DNA of 34,867 bases from contig CAZLZD010000042.1 in NCBI GenBank assembly GCA_964563925.1, forward strand, positions 1-34,867. The letters run 5' to 3'. Positions 15,772 to 24,573 of the stretch are shown piece after piece. This stretch comes from JAUILA01 sp964563925. GTDB lineage: Bacteria > Bacteroidota > Bacteroidia > Cytophagales > Cyclobacteriaceae. Each line of letters starts with the position of its first letter. The stretch's first letter is position 1. The notes under the pieces were generated by a model, which saw only the letters and a list, made by a program, of their open reading frames with translations, was not told the origin of the DNA and searched no databases. A program made the position numbers and the translations under genes.

Positions 15772-16712
15772 GAAGGAAAAATGATTTTGACCATGTGGAA
15801 TCCCTATACTGGGTATTTACCCAGTTGTGCAATGACCAGTGTGATCATTGTTACAACATGTCCGGTCCGCAGGGCAGCCGCATGACCGAAGAAGAGTGTA
15901 TGCAGGTCATTGATAATATGCCCTCCAGGGTCGACCGCCTGATTCTTTCAGGAGGTGAACCGCTCGCAGAAAAGCAGTTATTGTATACCATTCTTGACCG
16001 GCTGAAGGAAAAATACGGTAACCGGACTCAGCTCATGCTCCAGACCAACGGCGACCTGCTGACCGGCGATATCCTGGATACGCTGATCAGTAAAGGTGTC
16101 ACCCGCTTCGATATTGCCAGCATTGACCGTTATCACAAAGCGGCGGGAGGGAGGCTGATGGAACTTGCCTCTCTGTTTGAATCGAGAAATGTGAACGGTC
16201 ACGAAAAAGACCCCCTGGTCAGAAAAGAAAATTATCTTCATAGTTATCCGCTCAGCTGGGGGTACTGGGGGGCAACGGAAGATATGTGGCTTGGTGGGAA
16301 CTGGGCCAGGGGAAGGGCCCTGAAAAAAGGCATATGGAAAAAGGACCCTGATCATAACTTTTGTGCAATCCTGTCAGGTGCCATTGGTTTTTTAAACGGG
16401 GGTGACGGTATTCCGCAGGAGATATCCATCCAACTCTGGCAGATTAACCCCTGCTGTCCGGGTACCTGGGAGCCCATAGGGGACGCACGCACCGAGCGGG
16501 TTGGTGAAGTGCTTTCAAAGGTAGCCGATCACCCGGTGTTTGAAAAGCTGGATGCCGGAGACCCGTATGGAATGGGAGAATCGCTGGGGATATCCAGGGA
16601 ACACGCACGGAAACGGTGCGGCGAACTCGGGAATGTATGCCTGTGGTGCGATGAATTTTTCAAGGACCACTTCTCTGTTAAGAAAATGGCCCCCCGGTCG
16701 GACAACGCGTGA
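15768..16712 (+). CDS. Radical SAM enzyme with C-terminal cysteine cluster
   Basis: 314 residues. The radical SAM motif Cys-x3-Cys-x2-Cys is at Cys21, Cys25 and Cys28 (CNDQCDHCYN), and the SAM-binding SGGEP motif is at 61-65. The C-terminal third has further cysteines in HNFCAIL, NPCCPGTW and CGELGNVCLWC, suggesting one or two auxiliary iron-sulfur clusters of the SPASM or twitch type. SPASM-type enzymes often modify peptides or act in cofactor assembly. The substrate is unknown, and I see no precursor peptide gene nearby. Its ATG lies inside the receptor gene's last codons (ATGA overlap), so the two are co-translated. It converges on the beta-CASP gene, seven bases away. Confidence 0.93.
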   Translation: MRRKNDFDHVESLYWVFTQLCNDQCDHCYNMSGPQGSRMTEEECMQVIDNMPSRVDRLILSGGEPLAEKQLLYTILDRLKEKYGNRTQLMLQTNGDLLTGDILDTLISKGVTRFDIASIDRYHKAAGGRLMELASLFESRNVNGHEKDPLVRKENYLHSYPLSWGYWGATEDMWLGGNWARGRALKKGIWKKDPDHNFCAILSGAIGFLNGGDGIPQEISIQLWQINPCCPGTWEPIGDARTERVGEVLSKVADHPVFEKLDAGDPYGMGESLGISREHARKRCGELGNVCLWCDEFFKDHFSVKKMAPRSDNA

Positions 16713-16719
16713 TTCTGCG

Positions 16720-18117
16720 TTATTCTATCTCAAAACTCTCCCCGAGCTCGGGCATAATGATCGTATTGAACCCCGCCTCCCGAAGTGCGTCAGCGAGTGG
16801 TTCCTGGCGGTCTCTTTCCCCGTGGACAAGCAAAATCTTTTGCAAAGTCCCCCGGTCCATCGGACGAAGAAAATCAAGTAATTCAGGCTGATCGGCATGT
16901 CCGCTGAAACTATCCATGATCTCAATGGCAGCCCCAACCCTGAGTTCTTTACCGAATAGGCGGATAGATTCAGGTTTCTGCCTGATCACCGCGCCAAGTG
17001 TACCCGGGGCACAGAAGCCAACTACCAGTAAGGTATTGGAAGGGCTTTCAATATGGTTGAATATATGGTGCCTGATCCTCCCGCCCGACATCATCCCTGA
17101 GGCGCTGATAATGATGGCCGGTCCGGACAGGTCGTTCAGTTTCTTGGATTCTGAGGCCGCACGGATGTATTTCAGGTTGTCAAACCCGAATGGGTTGGCA
17201 TCGCGGGTCATATAGTCAAGCAGGTCCCGGTCATAACATTCCGGGTGGGCCACGAATATTTCTGTGGCGTTAACTGCCAGCGGCGAATCTACAAACACCG
17301 GAACATGTGGCAGTTTTCCGGAAGTTTCCAGTTTGTCAAGCATATATACGATTTCCTGCGTACGGCCCACGCTGAAGGCCGGAATCAGCAGCTTTCCCTT
17401 ATTCTCCACACAGGTTCGCCGGATAATGGAGAGAAATTCATCCTGGTCATCCGGTGAATCTTCGTGTTTTTCACCCCCATAGGTTGACTCGCAAATAAGA
17501 AGATCAAGTTGTTCAGGCATGGGTTGAGGATCGCGAAGTATCGGTCGGGACGGCCGCCCCACATCCCCGCTAAAGCCAATCATTTTTTGTCCTGACGGGG
17601 TTTGAATGCGCAAGGTAACCGTGGCGCTACCCAGGATATGACCGGCATCCCTGAACAGGACTTCCACCTCCGGGCTGATCCGGTACCACCGGTTATAACC
17701 GATCCCTACAAATTGCCCAAGCGCCATTTCGGCATCCCCGGCCGTGTAAAGAGGTGCTACCTCCCGGCCGGGATTACGCTTGTTCTCATAGGCAGCATCC
17801 TGCTCCTGGATGTAGGCACTGTCCATCAGCATGATCGCACAGAGATCGCGCGTTGCAGAGGTACACAGGATGTCTCCCTGAAATCCATCGGAGCAGAGTT
17901 TGGGAATACGCCCGGAATGATCAATATGGGCATGGGATAAAACCAGGCAGTCTACCGTTGAGGGGTCAAACAACCATTCTTCATTAAACCGGATGAAATC
18001 TTCCTCGCTTCCCTGGTACAGTCCGCAGTCAAGCAGCAGGGTATACCCGTTATCGAGTTCCAGTAAGTGACAACTACCGGTTACTGTGCCGGCTGCACCG
18101 CAGATTGTTAGCTTCAT
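16720..18117 (-). CDS. Beta-CASP family metallo-hydrolase (CPSF/RNase-like)
   Basis: 465 residues from ATG 18117; longer starts add a leader unlike the family. The metallo-beta-lactamase core has HAHIDH at 62-67, with later His and Asp ligands (AGHILGS and SGDVG). A beta-CASP insert follows (LLIPAFSVGRTQEIVYML), then ISASGMMSGGRIRHH and the C-terminal SGHADQPELLDF with the last His ligand. This is the bacterial and archaeal CPSF-like nuclease family, expected to cut RNA in the cytoplasm. It is divergent from the PPK2 gene, with about 100 bases between their starts. Confidence 0.92.
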   Translation of the reverse strand: MKLTICGAAGTVTGSCHLLELDNGYTLLLDCGLYQGSEEDFIRFNEEWLFDPSTVDCLVLSHAHIDHSGRIPKLCSDGFQGDILCTSATRDLCAIMLMDSAYIQEQDAAYENKRNPGREVAPLYTAGDAEMALGQFVGIGYNRWYRISPEVEVLFRDAGHILGSATVTLRIQTPSGQKMIGFSGDVGRPSRPILRDPQPMPEQLDLLICESTYGGEKHEDSPDDQDEFLSIIRRTCVENKGKLLIPAFSVGRTQEIVYMLDKLETSGKLPHVPVFVDSPLAVNATEIFVAHPECYDRDLLDYMTRDANPFGFDNLKYIRAASESKKLNDLSGPAIIISASGMMSGGRIRHHIFNHIESPSNTLLVVGFCAPGTLGAVIRQKPESIRLFGKELRVGAAIEIMDSFSGHADQPELLDFLRPMDRGTLQKILLVHGERDRQEPLADALREAGFNTIIMPELGESFEIE

Positions 18118-18217
18118 GATGTTTTCGTATTCTTGACAGAAAGTCAGTAAATTAACCAAACCTGATGCCATTTGGAAAACGGTGGCAGATATATATGTAA
18201 CTAATAACTCAGATTGG

Positions 18218-18973
18218 ATGGAACGCATTAAGCTCAGGGACATAGATACCGGGCCACCCCCGGATCTTACCGAAGATACCGTGGAGGAGGAATACGATAA
18301 CCTGCGTCAGGAAATTGAAGACCGGCAGGAAATGATGCTCGCACAGGGAAAGTACAGCCTCCTTGTCATTCTCCAGGGAATGGATGCTGCAGGGAAGGAC
18401 AGTGCAGTGAACAAGGTATTTTCAAAGGTAGGGCATGCCGGACTCCGGGTTCAGTCTTTTAAGAAGCCCACCGACCTGGAGATGCGCCATGATTTTCTCT
18501 GGCGGGTGCATTTCCACGTCCCGGCGGCAGGGATGATCCAGGTTTTTAACCGGTCGCATTACGAGGATGTGCTGATCCAGCGCGTGCACAGGTGGATCGA
18601 TGAAGAAACGGTAAGCAAGCGATTTGATCATATTAATCATTTTGAAAGCCTGCTGAAGGATAGTGGTACGACGGTCGTTAAATTCTATCTTCATATCAGT
18701 AAAGACCAGCAGCTTAAGGAGCTCAATGAGCGCCTGGAAGATCCGGAGAAACATTATAAGCATAATCCTAATGACTTTAAGGAACGGGAATACTGGGAGG
18801 AATACATGCAGGCCTATGAGGATGTATTCTATCATTGCGGGCCCGGCAATCCCTGGCATATTATCCCGGCCGATGAGAACTGGTATAAGGAATTATGCAT
18901 GGCCCGAATCGTTTGCGAGGCCCTCCGGAAGATGGACCTGGCCTATCCGCCGCTGGAAAATTCCAGCCAATAA
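18218..18973 (+). CDS. ppk2: Polyphosphate kinase 2 family protein
   Basis: 251 residues from ATG 18218; a GTG at 18182 would add 12 residues, and I prefer the ATG because the family-like part begins there. The Walker A-type loop GMDAAGKD, the lid region and FNRSHYEDVLIQRVH are the PPK2 signature. LWRVHFHVPAAG and FYLHISKDQQLKEL resemble class III enzymes, which can phosphorylate both AMP and ADP. PPK2 uses polyphosphate to phosphorylate nucleotides and acts in the cytoplasm. Class assignment is from memory of family sequences. There is no PPK1 or exopolyphosphatase gene nearby. Confidence 0.92.
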   Translation: MERIKLRDIDTGPPPDLTEDTVEEEYDNLRQEIEDRQEMMLAQGKYSLLVILQGMDAAGKDSAVNKVFSKVGHAGLRVQSFKKPTDLEMRHDFLWRVHFHVPAAGMIQVFNRSHYEDVLIQRVHRWIDEETVSKRFDHINHFESLLKDSGTTVVKFYLHISKDQQLKELNERLEDPEKHYKHNPNDFKEREYWEEYMQAYEDVFYHCGPGNPWHIIPADENWYKELCMARIVCEALRKMDLAYPPLENSSQ

Positions 18974-19081
18974 CTTCACTAAGTTGTAGAATAAAGTCTA
19001 CATCGGTTCCGTAAAAACAAGGGTCTGATATGCTCAGGCTGATGGTATATAAATTGAAGTAGTTCATTAAAAAAAAGAGCT

Positions 19082-20524
19082 ATGAAACGGATAACCAATA
19101 TATTCCTGATCCTTTTTACCCTGTGGTTCTTTCATGGATGTGCGACCAATCCGGTCACCGGAAAGCGTGACCTGATGTTGCTGAGTGAAGAGCAGGAGAT
19201 CGCCATGGGCCGCGAGGCCGACCCGCAGATTGTGGCTTCCATGGGATTGTATGACGATCAGGAGCTTCAGCAATTCATCGAAAGGAAAGGACAGGCCATG
19301 GCGCGTGTTTCCCATCGTCCCGACCTGCCTTATGAATTCAAGATTGTCGATACAGACGTGGTAAATGCATTTGCTGTACCCGGCGGATATATATACTTTA
19401 CGCGGGGAATAATGGCGCATTTTAATAATGAAGCCGAATTTGCCGGTGTACTCGGCCATGAAATTGGCCATGTAACTGCCCGTCACTCTGCCCGCCAGTA
19501 CAGTAAGGCACAGCTGGCCAGCATCGGAATGGGTGTAGGGATGATCTTTTCAGATACTTTCCGCCAGTTCAGTGATTTTGCCGGACAGGGATTGCAGCTG
19601 CTTTTCCTGAAGTTTGGCCGGGACGCTGAACGGCAGTCTGACCAGCTCGGCGTGGAATATTCCACCAAAACCGGCTATGATTCCTACGAAATGGCCGGAT
19701 TTTTCGAAACCCTTGACCGTATGGGTCCGCCTGACGACCAGGTGATCCCTACCTTTTTAAGCACGCACCCCGACCCCATCGAGCGTACACAGAATGTTCG
19801 TCGCCAGACTGAAAAATGGCAACGGAAGGAAAATCTTCAGGACCCGGAAGTCAACCGGAATTCTTACCTGAGGATGATCGACGGAATTGTATATGGTCCG
19901 GACCCACGCCAGGGCTACGTTGAGGATAACCGTTTTTATCACCCCGAGCTAAAATTCAAGTACGATGTACCTGCCAACTGGCTGGTACAGAATTCACCGC
20001 AGCAGGTTCAGATGGCACCGCGCGATGGCAATGCCATCATGGCGCTTACCCTGGCACAGGGCAGCAGTCCCCGGGAGGCGGCATCGCAATTTATCCAGCA
20101 ATACGAACTGACTTCCGAGGCCTCCTCCGAAACCACTGTGAATGGTTTCAACGCCTTTCGCGGGATTGCCAGTCAGAGCGACCAGCAAGGAAATGTGGTA
20201 AGGGTATTGTATTACTTTATCCAGGACGGAGAGCGTATTTACTTTATGTACGGGGCCACTTCCGGACAGGATTTTGATGCATTCCAGCCCATATTTTCCC
20301 GAAGCATCACCAGCTTTTCACGGCTGACGGATAGCCGGTATATCAACCGGAAACCGACCAGGATCAATATTCGGGAAGTGCCCCATCAGGGCAACCTTAA
20401 AGGGATATTGACCAGCTTTGGTATGCCGGCAGAAGACCTCGATGAGCTTGCCTTGATTAACGGCATGCAATTGACAGACCAGGTCAGCGCCGGGACCCTG
20501 ATCAAGACCTTTACTCAGAACTAA
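19082..20524 (+). CDS. M48 family metalloprotease, lipoprotein
   Basis: 480 residues. A short hydrophobic leader ends at Cys20 (WFFHGC), which probably makes it a lipoprotein. NPVTGKRDLMLLSEEQE is the usual start of the mature part in BepA/LoiP-like M48 proteases. The zinc motif HEIGH is at 126-130, and the third ligand is probably the Glu in DAERQSDQLG. The region from about 280 on contains a dimerisation-like domain, and the last 60 residues (INIREVPHQGNLKGILTSFG) form a small extra domain of the kind fused to such proteases. Homologues clear misfolded outer-membrane proteins in the periplasm. The next gene, ahcY, has its own promoter. Confidence 0.92.
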   Translation: MKRITNIFLILFTLWFFHGCATNPVTGKRDLMLLSEEQEIAMGREADPQIVASMGLYDDQELQQFIERKGQAMARVSHRPDLPYEFKIVDTDVVNAFAVPGGYIYFTRGIMAHFNNEAEFAGVLGHEIGHVTARHSARQYSKAQLASIGMGVGMIFSDTFRQFSDFAGQGLQLLFLKFGRDAERQSDQLGVEYSTKTGYDSYEMAGFFETLDRMGPPDDQVIPTFLSTHPDPIERTQNVRRQTEKWQRKENLQDPEVNRNSYLRMIDGIVYGPDPRQGYVEDNRFYHPELKFKYDVPANWLVQNSPQQVQMAPRDGNAIMALTLAQGSSPREAASQFIQQYELTSEASSETTVNGFNAFRGIASQSDQQGNVVRVLYYFIQDGERIYFMYGATSGQDFDAFQPIFSRSITSFSRLTDSRYINRKPTRINIREVPHQGNLKGILTSFGMPAEDLDELALINGMQLTDQVSAGTLIKTFTQN

Positions 20525-20541
20525 GCAGGTCGTTCAAATCA

Positions 20542-20572
20542 TTTGTCATCACGAACATTCGACGTATATTTG
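20542..20572 (+). promoter_or_regulatory. Consensus Bacteroidota promoter for ahcY
   Basis: TTTG at 20542-20545, exactly 19 bases of spacer, then TATATTTG at 20565-20572. This is an exact match to the primary promoter form of Bacteroidota. It is 25 bases upstream of the ahcY ATG and gives a short leader. No riboswitch fits in the 73-base gap. Confidence 0.8.
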
Positions 20573-20597
20573 TGTTTCTTAAAAAAACAAACGCAAA

Positions 20598-21899
20598 ATG
20601 GTCGAAGATAAACTGAAATATAAAGTAAAAGACATCAATCTGGCAGCGTGGGGCCGCAAGGAAATCGAACTGGCAGAGGCCGAAATGCCCGGACTGATGG
20701 CTATCCGTGAAGAATTTGGGGCTCAGAAGCCATTGAACGGCGCACGTATCGCCGGTTGTCTCCATATGACGATCCAGACTGCCGTTCTGATTGAAACGCT
20801 GGTCGACCTTGGTGCAGAGGTCCAGTGGTCGTCCTGTAATATATTCTCCACCCAGGACCACGCTGCGGCCGCTATTGCTGCCGCCGGTGTTCCTGTATAC
20901 GCGTGGAAAGGTATGACCGAGGAGGAATTTGACTGGTGTATCGAGCAAACCCTGGTCTTTCAGGATGGAAAGCCTCTTAATATGATCCTTGACGACGGTG
21001 GTGACCTTACCAATATGGTACTTGACCGTTATCCCCAGTATGTCGACGGGATAAAAGGTATTTCAGAAGAAACAACTACCGGTGTTCTGAGACTGATAGA
21101 GCGTGAACGCAAAGGAACACTTGCTCTTCCCGCGATCAATATCAACGATTCAGTAACCAAATCGAAGTTTGACAATAAGTACGGTTGTAAGGAATCCTGT
21201 GTGGATGCCATTCGCCGGGCTACCGATATCATGATGGCAGGGAAAGTGGCTGTGGTCGCTGGCTATGGCGATGTCGGAAAAGGATCTGCCGCCTCTCTCA
21301 GGGGAGCAGGAGCACGGGTGATCGTAACCGAAATCGATCCCATATGCGCCCTTCAGGCTGCCATGGATGGCTATGAGGTGAAGACCATGGACAGCGCTGC
21401 GGAAGAAGCTGATATCGTGGTGACAGCTACCGGAAACAAGGATATTGTTGTCGGACGTCATTTCGAGAAACTCCGTGACAAGGCCATTGTATGTAACATA
21501 GGCCATTTTGATAATGAGATCGACGTGGCATGGCTGAAAAAGAATGCCGTACGCGATGAGATCAAACCCCAGGTGGATAAATTCACCCTGTCAGACGGTA
21601 AAGATATCATTCTACTGGCTGAAGGAAGGCTGGTCAATCTTGGATGTGCCACCGGTCATCCATCTTTTGTAATGTCGAATTCCTTTACCAACCAGGTCCT
21701 GGCCCAGATTGAACTCTGGAAGAACACAGATCAGTACGAAAATAAGGTGTATACATTGCCGAAACATCTTGATGAGAAAGTGGCCGCGTTACACCTGAAG
21801 AAAATCGGGGTCGAACTCGAAACGCTAACCAGGGACCAGGCCGAATATATCGGGGTGGAAGTGAAAGGACCTTTCAAATCCGATGCCTACCGCTACTAG
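20598..21899 (+). CDS. ahcY: Adenosylhomocysteinase
   Basis: 433 residues, the usual length. It splits S-adenosylhomocysteine into adenosine and homocysteine, clearing the inhibitor left by methyl transfer. Signatures are LAAWGRKEIELAEAEMPGL at the N-terminus, CNIFSTQDHAAAAIAAAGVP in the substrate domain, the NAD-binding GYGDVGKGSAASLRGAGARV, and the C-terminal tail ending SDAYRY, whose Lys and Tyr complete the partner subunit's NAD site. It acts in the cytoplasm as a tetramer. It is monocistronic: it has its own promoter and a strong terminator. Confidence 0.98.
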   Translation: MVEDKLKYKVKDINLAAWGRKEIELAEAEMPGLMAIREEFGAQKPLNGARIAGCLHMTIQTAVLIETLVDLGAEVQWSSCNIFSTQDHAAAAIAAAGVPVYAWKGMTEEEFDWCIEQTLVFQDGKPLNMILDDGGDLTNMVLDRYPQYVDGIKGISEETTTGVLRLIERERKGTLALPAININDSVTKSKFDNKYGCKESCVDAIRRATDIMMAGKVAVVAGYGDVGKGSAASLRGAGARVIVTEIDPICALQAAMDGYEVKTMDSAAEEADIVVTATGNKDIVVGRHFEKLRDKAIVCNIGHFDNEIDVAWLKKNAVRDEIKPQVDKFTLSDGKDIILLAEGRLVNLGCATGHPSFVMSNSFTNQVLAQIELWKNTDQYENKVYTLPKHLDEKVAALHLKKIGVELETLTRDQAEYIGVEVKGPFKSDAYRY

Positions 21900-21927
21900 G
21901 TTCCGCACATTGAAGGAAAAAAACAGG

Positions 21928-21954
21928 GCCCGGATGATTTTCCGGGCTTTTTTT
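21928..21954. terminator. Bidirectional terminator between ahcY and the SRPBCC gene
   Basis: GCCCGGA (21928-21934) pairs with TCCGGGC (21941-21947) and is followed by seven T residues. On the minus strand the stem is followed, after three bases, by a run of seven T, so it also serves the SRPBCC gene converging from the right. The stop of that gene (21953-21955) overlaps the T-run. Confidence 0.92.
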
Positions 21955-22384
21955 ATGTGAGGTTGCGTTCGTCGTAGGGAACAAATTCACCCAGCTCAAG
22001 GTAGCGCTTCAGTATTCTCAGGTACATGGCCCAGCAGTAGGAGGAAGTCCGGAAATGATCATTCACTTCATCCCAGCCAGTGTGTGAAAACTGAATACTG
22101 ATACTATGTGATTCCTTTCGGAGAAGGAATTCGATCCGGGTTCCTTCCCAGTCCTTGTCTGCCTCGGTGATTTCATACCGGACCAGCTCATCCGGACTGT
22201 ATTCAGTCATACGGGCCTTCCAATTGTATTCTTCAGAAAAGCCAAGGGAGAAAATTTCACCCTCGCCGGGAGTGCCTGAACAGCGATCGGTCCACCAGGC
22301 ATCAAGTCCTTCCGGCGTACTGACAGCATGAAATATGTCCTTTAGGGGGGCTTTGACTTGAAGTGTATGAGTTATATCCGCCAT
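21953..22384 (-). CDS. SRPBCC (AHSA1/START-like) domain protein
   Basis: 143 residues that make up one helix-grip domain. The start, ITHTLQVKAPLKDIFHAVS followed by TPEGLDAWWTDR, is the classic opening of the AHSA1-type SRPBCC family, where a hydrophobic ligand cavity forms. SIQFSHTGWDEVNDHFR and a final long helix with WAMYLRILKRYLE complete the fold. Members bind lipids or other hydrophobic ligands or act as co-chaperones; the ligand here is unknown. It lies 33 bases downstream of the PorE-like gene on the same strand and probably shares its transcript. Confidence 0.88.
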   Translation of the reverse strand: MADITHTLQVKAPLKDIFHAVSTPEGLDAWWTDRCSGTPGEGEIFSLGFSEEYNWKARMTEYSPDELVRYEITEADKDWEGTRIEFLLRKESHSISIQFSHTGWDEVNDHFRTSSYCWAMYLRILKRYLELGEFVPYDERNLT

Positions 22385-22417
22385 AATTCACAACATCTTT
22401 GCACGGATAAATTACCT

Positions 22418-24391
22418 CTATTCCCGGTATAATTCAAACTCTACCCGTCGGTTCAGGCGCTTGTCCGCGTCTGTTTTTTCTTCAACGATCGGCCTTGAAC
22501 TGCCAAATCCGGTAGCGGAAATCCGCATTTCAGGTACTTTACCGAAATATACCAGGTATTCTTTAATGACATCGGCACGGTCCTGCGAAAGTTCGAGGTT
22601 GGCATCTTCACGGCCGTCCGAATCTGTATGCCCGGAAATGCGCAGGTTGAATTCCGGGTTATCCAGCAGGAAGTCGGCCAGTTTGTCCAGGTCACCGTAC
22701 ATGTAGGAAGACAACTGGGAGCTTCCCTCTTCAAACTCCACACTTTCAAACTTCATTCGGCTTGAAATAGGGGAGGTTGTTTTATGGAACTCGGTGGCGC
22801 CGTTCAGGTAGAACAGCTCTTCAATCCGGAAGAACTCATCCCCCTGAAGGATCAGAAGGTAATTATTGTTATTAATCAGGTTAAACTCAAAGGAACCGTC
22901 GGGCCGGAGGAATTTGGGGGCTACCTCGATACCATTGTCAAGATCGATAATGGAAACAATTCCTTTAAACGGCTTGCCATTCTCCTCATTCAAAAGCGAG
23001 CCGGTGACCTTGGTATTGGCCAGGGGCTGTGCGCCCATGGGTAGCGGAAAGGAATACAGATCCAGGTTGGTCATCCGGTCTCCCTCCGAACGAGCGTAAA
23101 ACAGGTCTTCCGATTCGCTGTCAATAGTAAAATAGAATTCACTCCCGATACCATTGACCAGCGGACCAATATTCTGGGGCTCTCCCCACATTCCGCTTTG
23201 ATAATAGGCTTTATAAATATCAAATTCACCAAAATTCAGGTTGTGGCCATTCGAACTGAAATACAGCACGTTGTTGGTGTAATGATAGAACGGACTGACA
23301 TCCGACCCGCGCGAATTGATAATGGGTCCCATATTTTTTGCTTTCGACCAGCCGTTTTCCGTACGGATGCTGTAGTAAATATCGGCCAGACCAAAACCCC
23401 CGATACGGTCGGAGGCAAAATAAAGCGTATCTTCCGAATGGCTCAGGGATGGGTGGGAATCCCAGGCCACACTATTGATATTCTCCCCCAGGTTGACCGG
23501 CCGGGCCCAGGTACTGTCATTCGTCATAGTACTTACAAACAGGTCACAGTCGCCGTAAGAATCCGGGGAATTACAGCGGGCAAAAAAGAGCGTCTTTCCA
23601 TCCCTTGACAGGCATGCAGACCCTTCGTTGTAGCGGCTGTTTACCCCCCGCAGACCGACTGCCGGTGTCCAGTACCCTTCATCCTCCCGGGAAACATACA
23701 GGTCTTCATTCTCCACGGGATCAACGCCAAGGAAATCGGCATCCCGCTTGGAGGTGAAGATGAGCAGGCTTTTGGAGGAAGACAGGGCAGGCCCGTAGTC
23801 AGAAGCTTCGGAATTGACATCCGGCCCCATATTCAGGAGCACACTGCGCGGAGGCTGCAGGGTATCCACTTCCTTGCGGTAATCCACGAGTTCGTAATAA
23901 AACTCAAGCGGCACGTAGTAATCTTTATCATTGACCGTCAAAGAGTCATACTGGAGCGCAATCCGGCTCACATCAATATCGTCGCGGTGATGACGGAGAA
24001 CCAGTTTGTACAGCAGGATGGCTTCCGAACGATTCCCGTATTTTTCTGTCAGGGTAGCCAGTCGCCAGAGCAAATGGGTATCCCGGTAAAAATTCATGAT
24101 CCCGAAATTTGCCACATAGTTTCGAAGTACAGGGTACAGGTCTTCCCAATCCTTGTTATTCTCCATCTGGCGGATAGACCTCAGCGTCTTCGGATCTTCG
24201 TAATAACCCAGCTGATTTACATTCGGAAATCGAAAAAGTTCGGAGGCAGCGTACGTTGAAACGGTATCATTGAGCGAAAGCGTTCCCCCTGACTTGACGC
24301 GGGTCTTGTCTTTTTTTTGTGCAATGACGGTGCTCGGGAGAATGATCACCAGCCACAGGAAAATAATTTTACCTATGTTACCTACCTTCAA
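22418..24391 (-). CDS. PorE-like outer-membrane-associated protein: TPR, PD40 repeats, CRD-like and OmpA domains
   Basis: 657 residues starting at TTG 24391. A TAA at 24406-24404 lies in frame upstream, and no ATG gives a signal peptide, so TTG is well supported. The leader is KIIFLWLVIILPSTVIAQ. The domain order is a TPR-like helical part (about 70-165), WD40-like PD40 repeats (about 190-455, for example LYVSREDEGYW and DIYYSIRTENGWS), a CRD-like segment (about 455-535), and OmpA (about 545-657, GHTDSDGREDANLELSQDRA with the final NRRVEFEL). This is the architecture of PorE, a peptidoglycan-binding part of the type IX secretion system. PorE is a lipoprotein, whereas here there is no lipobox Cys, so it may be a paralogue. 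Confidence 0.8.
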   Translation of the reverse strand: MKVGNIGKIIFLWLVIILPSTVIAQKKDKTRVKSGGTLSLNDTVSTYAASELFRFPNVNQLGYYEDPKTLRSIRQMENNKDWEDLYPVLRNYVANFGIMNFYRDTHLLWRLATLTEKYGNRSEAILLYKLVLRHHRDDIDVSRIALQYDSLTVNDKDYYVPLEFYYELVDYRKEVDTLQPPRSVLLNMGPDVNSEASDYGPALSSSKSLLIFTSKRDADFLGVDPVENEDLYVSREDEGYWTPAVGLRGVNSRYNEGSACLSRDGKTLFFARCNSPDSYGDCDLFVSTMTNDSTWARPVNLGENINSVAWDSHPSLSHSEDTLYFASDRIGGFGLADIYYSIRTENGWSKAKNMGPIINSRGSDVSPFYHYTNNVLYFSSNGHNLNFGEFDIYKAYYQSGMWGEPQNIGPLVNGIGSEFYFTIDSESEDLFYARSEGDRMTNLDLYSFPLPMGAQPLANTKVTGSLLNEENGKPFKGIVSIIDLDNGIEVAPKFLRPDGSFEFNLINNNNYLLILQGDEFFRIEELFYLNGATEFHKTTSPISSRMKFESVEFEEGSSQLSSYMYGDLDKLADFLLDNPEFNLRISGHTDSDGREDANLELSQDRADVIKEYLVYFGKVPEMRISATGFGSSRPIVEEKTDADKRLNRRVEFELYRE

Positions 24392-24529
24392 ATAGCCGCT
24401 CCATTATATACCAGTAATAAAGATGTTATAAAAAACCATTTTTATCAAGAATCCAGAAATAACCTTTTTTTTGGCACATGTATTGACAAGTATAGGATAA
24501 TTAAATTAACCCTCCGATTGGGCGGGTTT

Positions 24530-24550
24530 TATGTCATATTGACATATTTG
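24530..24550 (+). promoter_or_regulatory. Palindrome over the likely lon promoter
   Basis: TATGTCA-TAT-TGACATA (24530-24546) is a perfect 7-base inverted repeat. It overlaps CATATTTG (24543-24550), a near match to the TAnnTTTG promoter element placed 23 bases before the lon ATG, much as in ahcY. TTGACA also occurs at 24483 and 24562. A repressor site for lon is a reasonable inference; no regulator is identified. Confidence 0.45.
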
Positions 24551-24573
24551 TAAGAGATAAATTGACATGATTC

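Noticed and set aside
16741..16752. 12-base palindrome CCCGAGCTCGGG at the rSAM/beta-CASP junction
   Set aside because: It falls in codons for the conserved C-terminus of the beta-CASP protein and has no T-run; probably chance.
20525..20597. Possible SAH riboswitch ahead of ahcY
   Set aside because: The gap is 73 bases and mostly filled by a consensus promoter, leaving too little leader for an aptamer.
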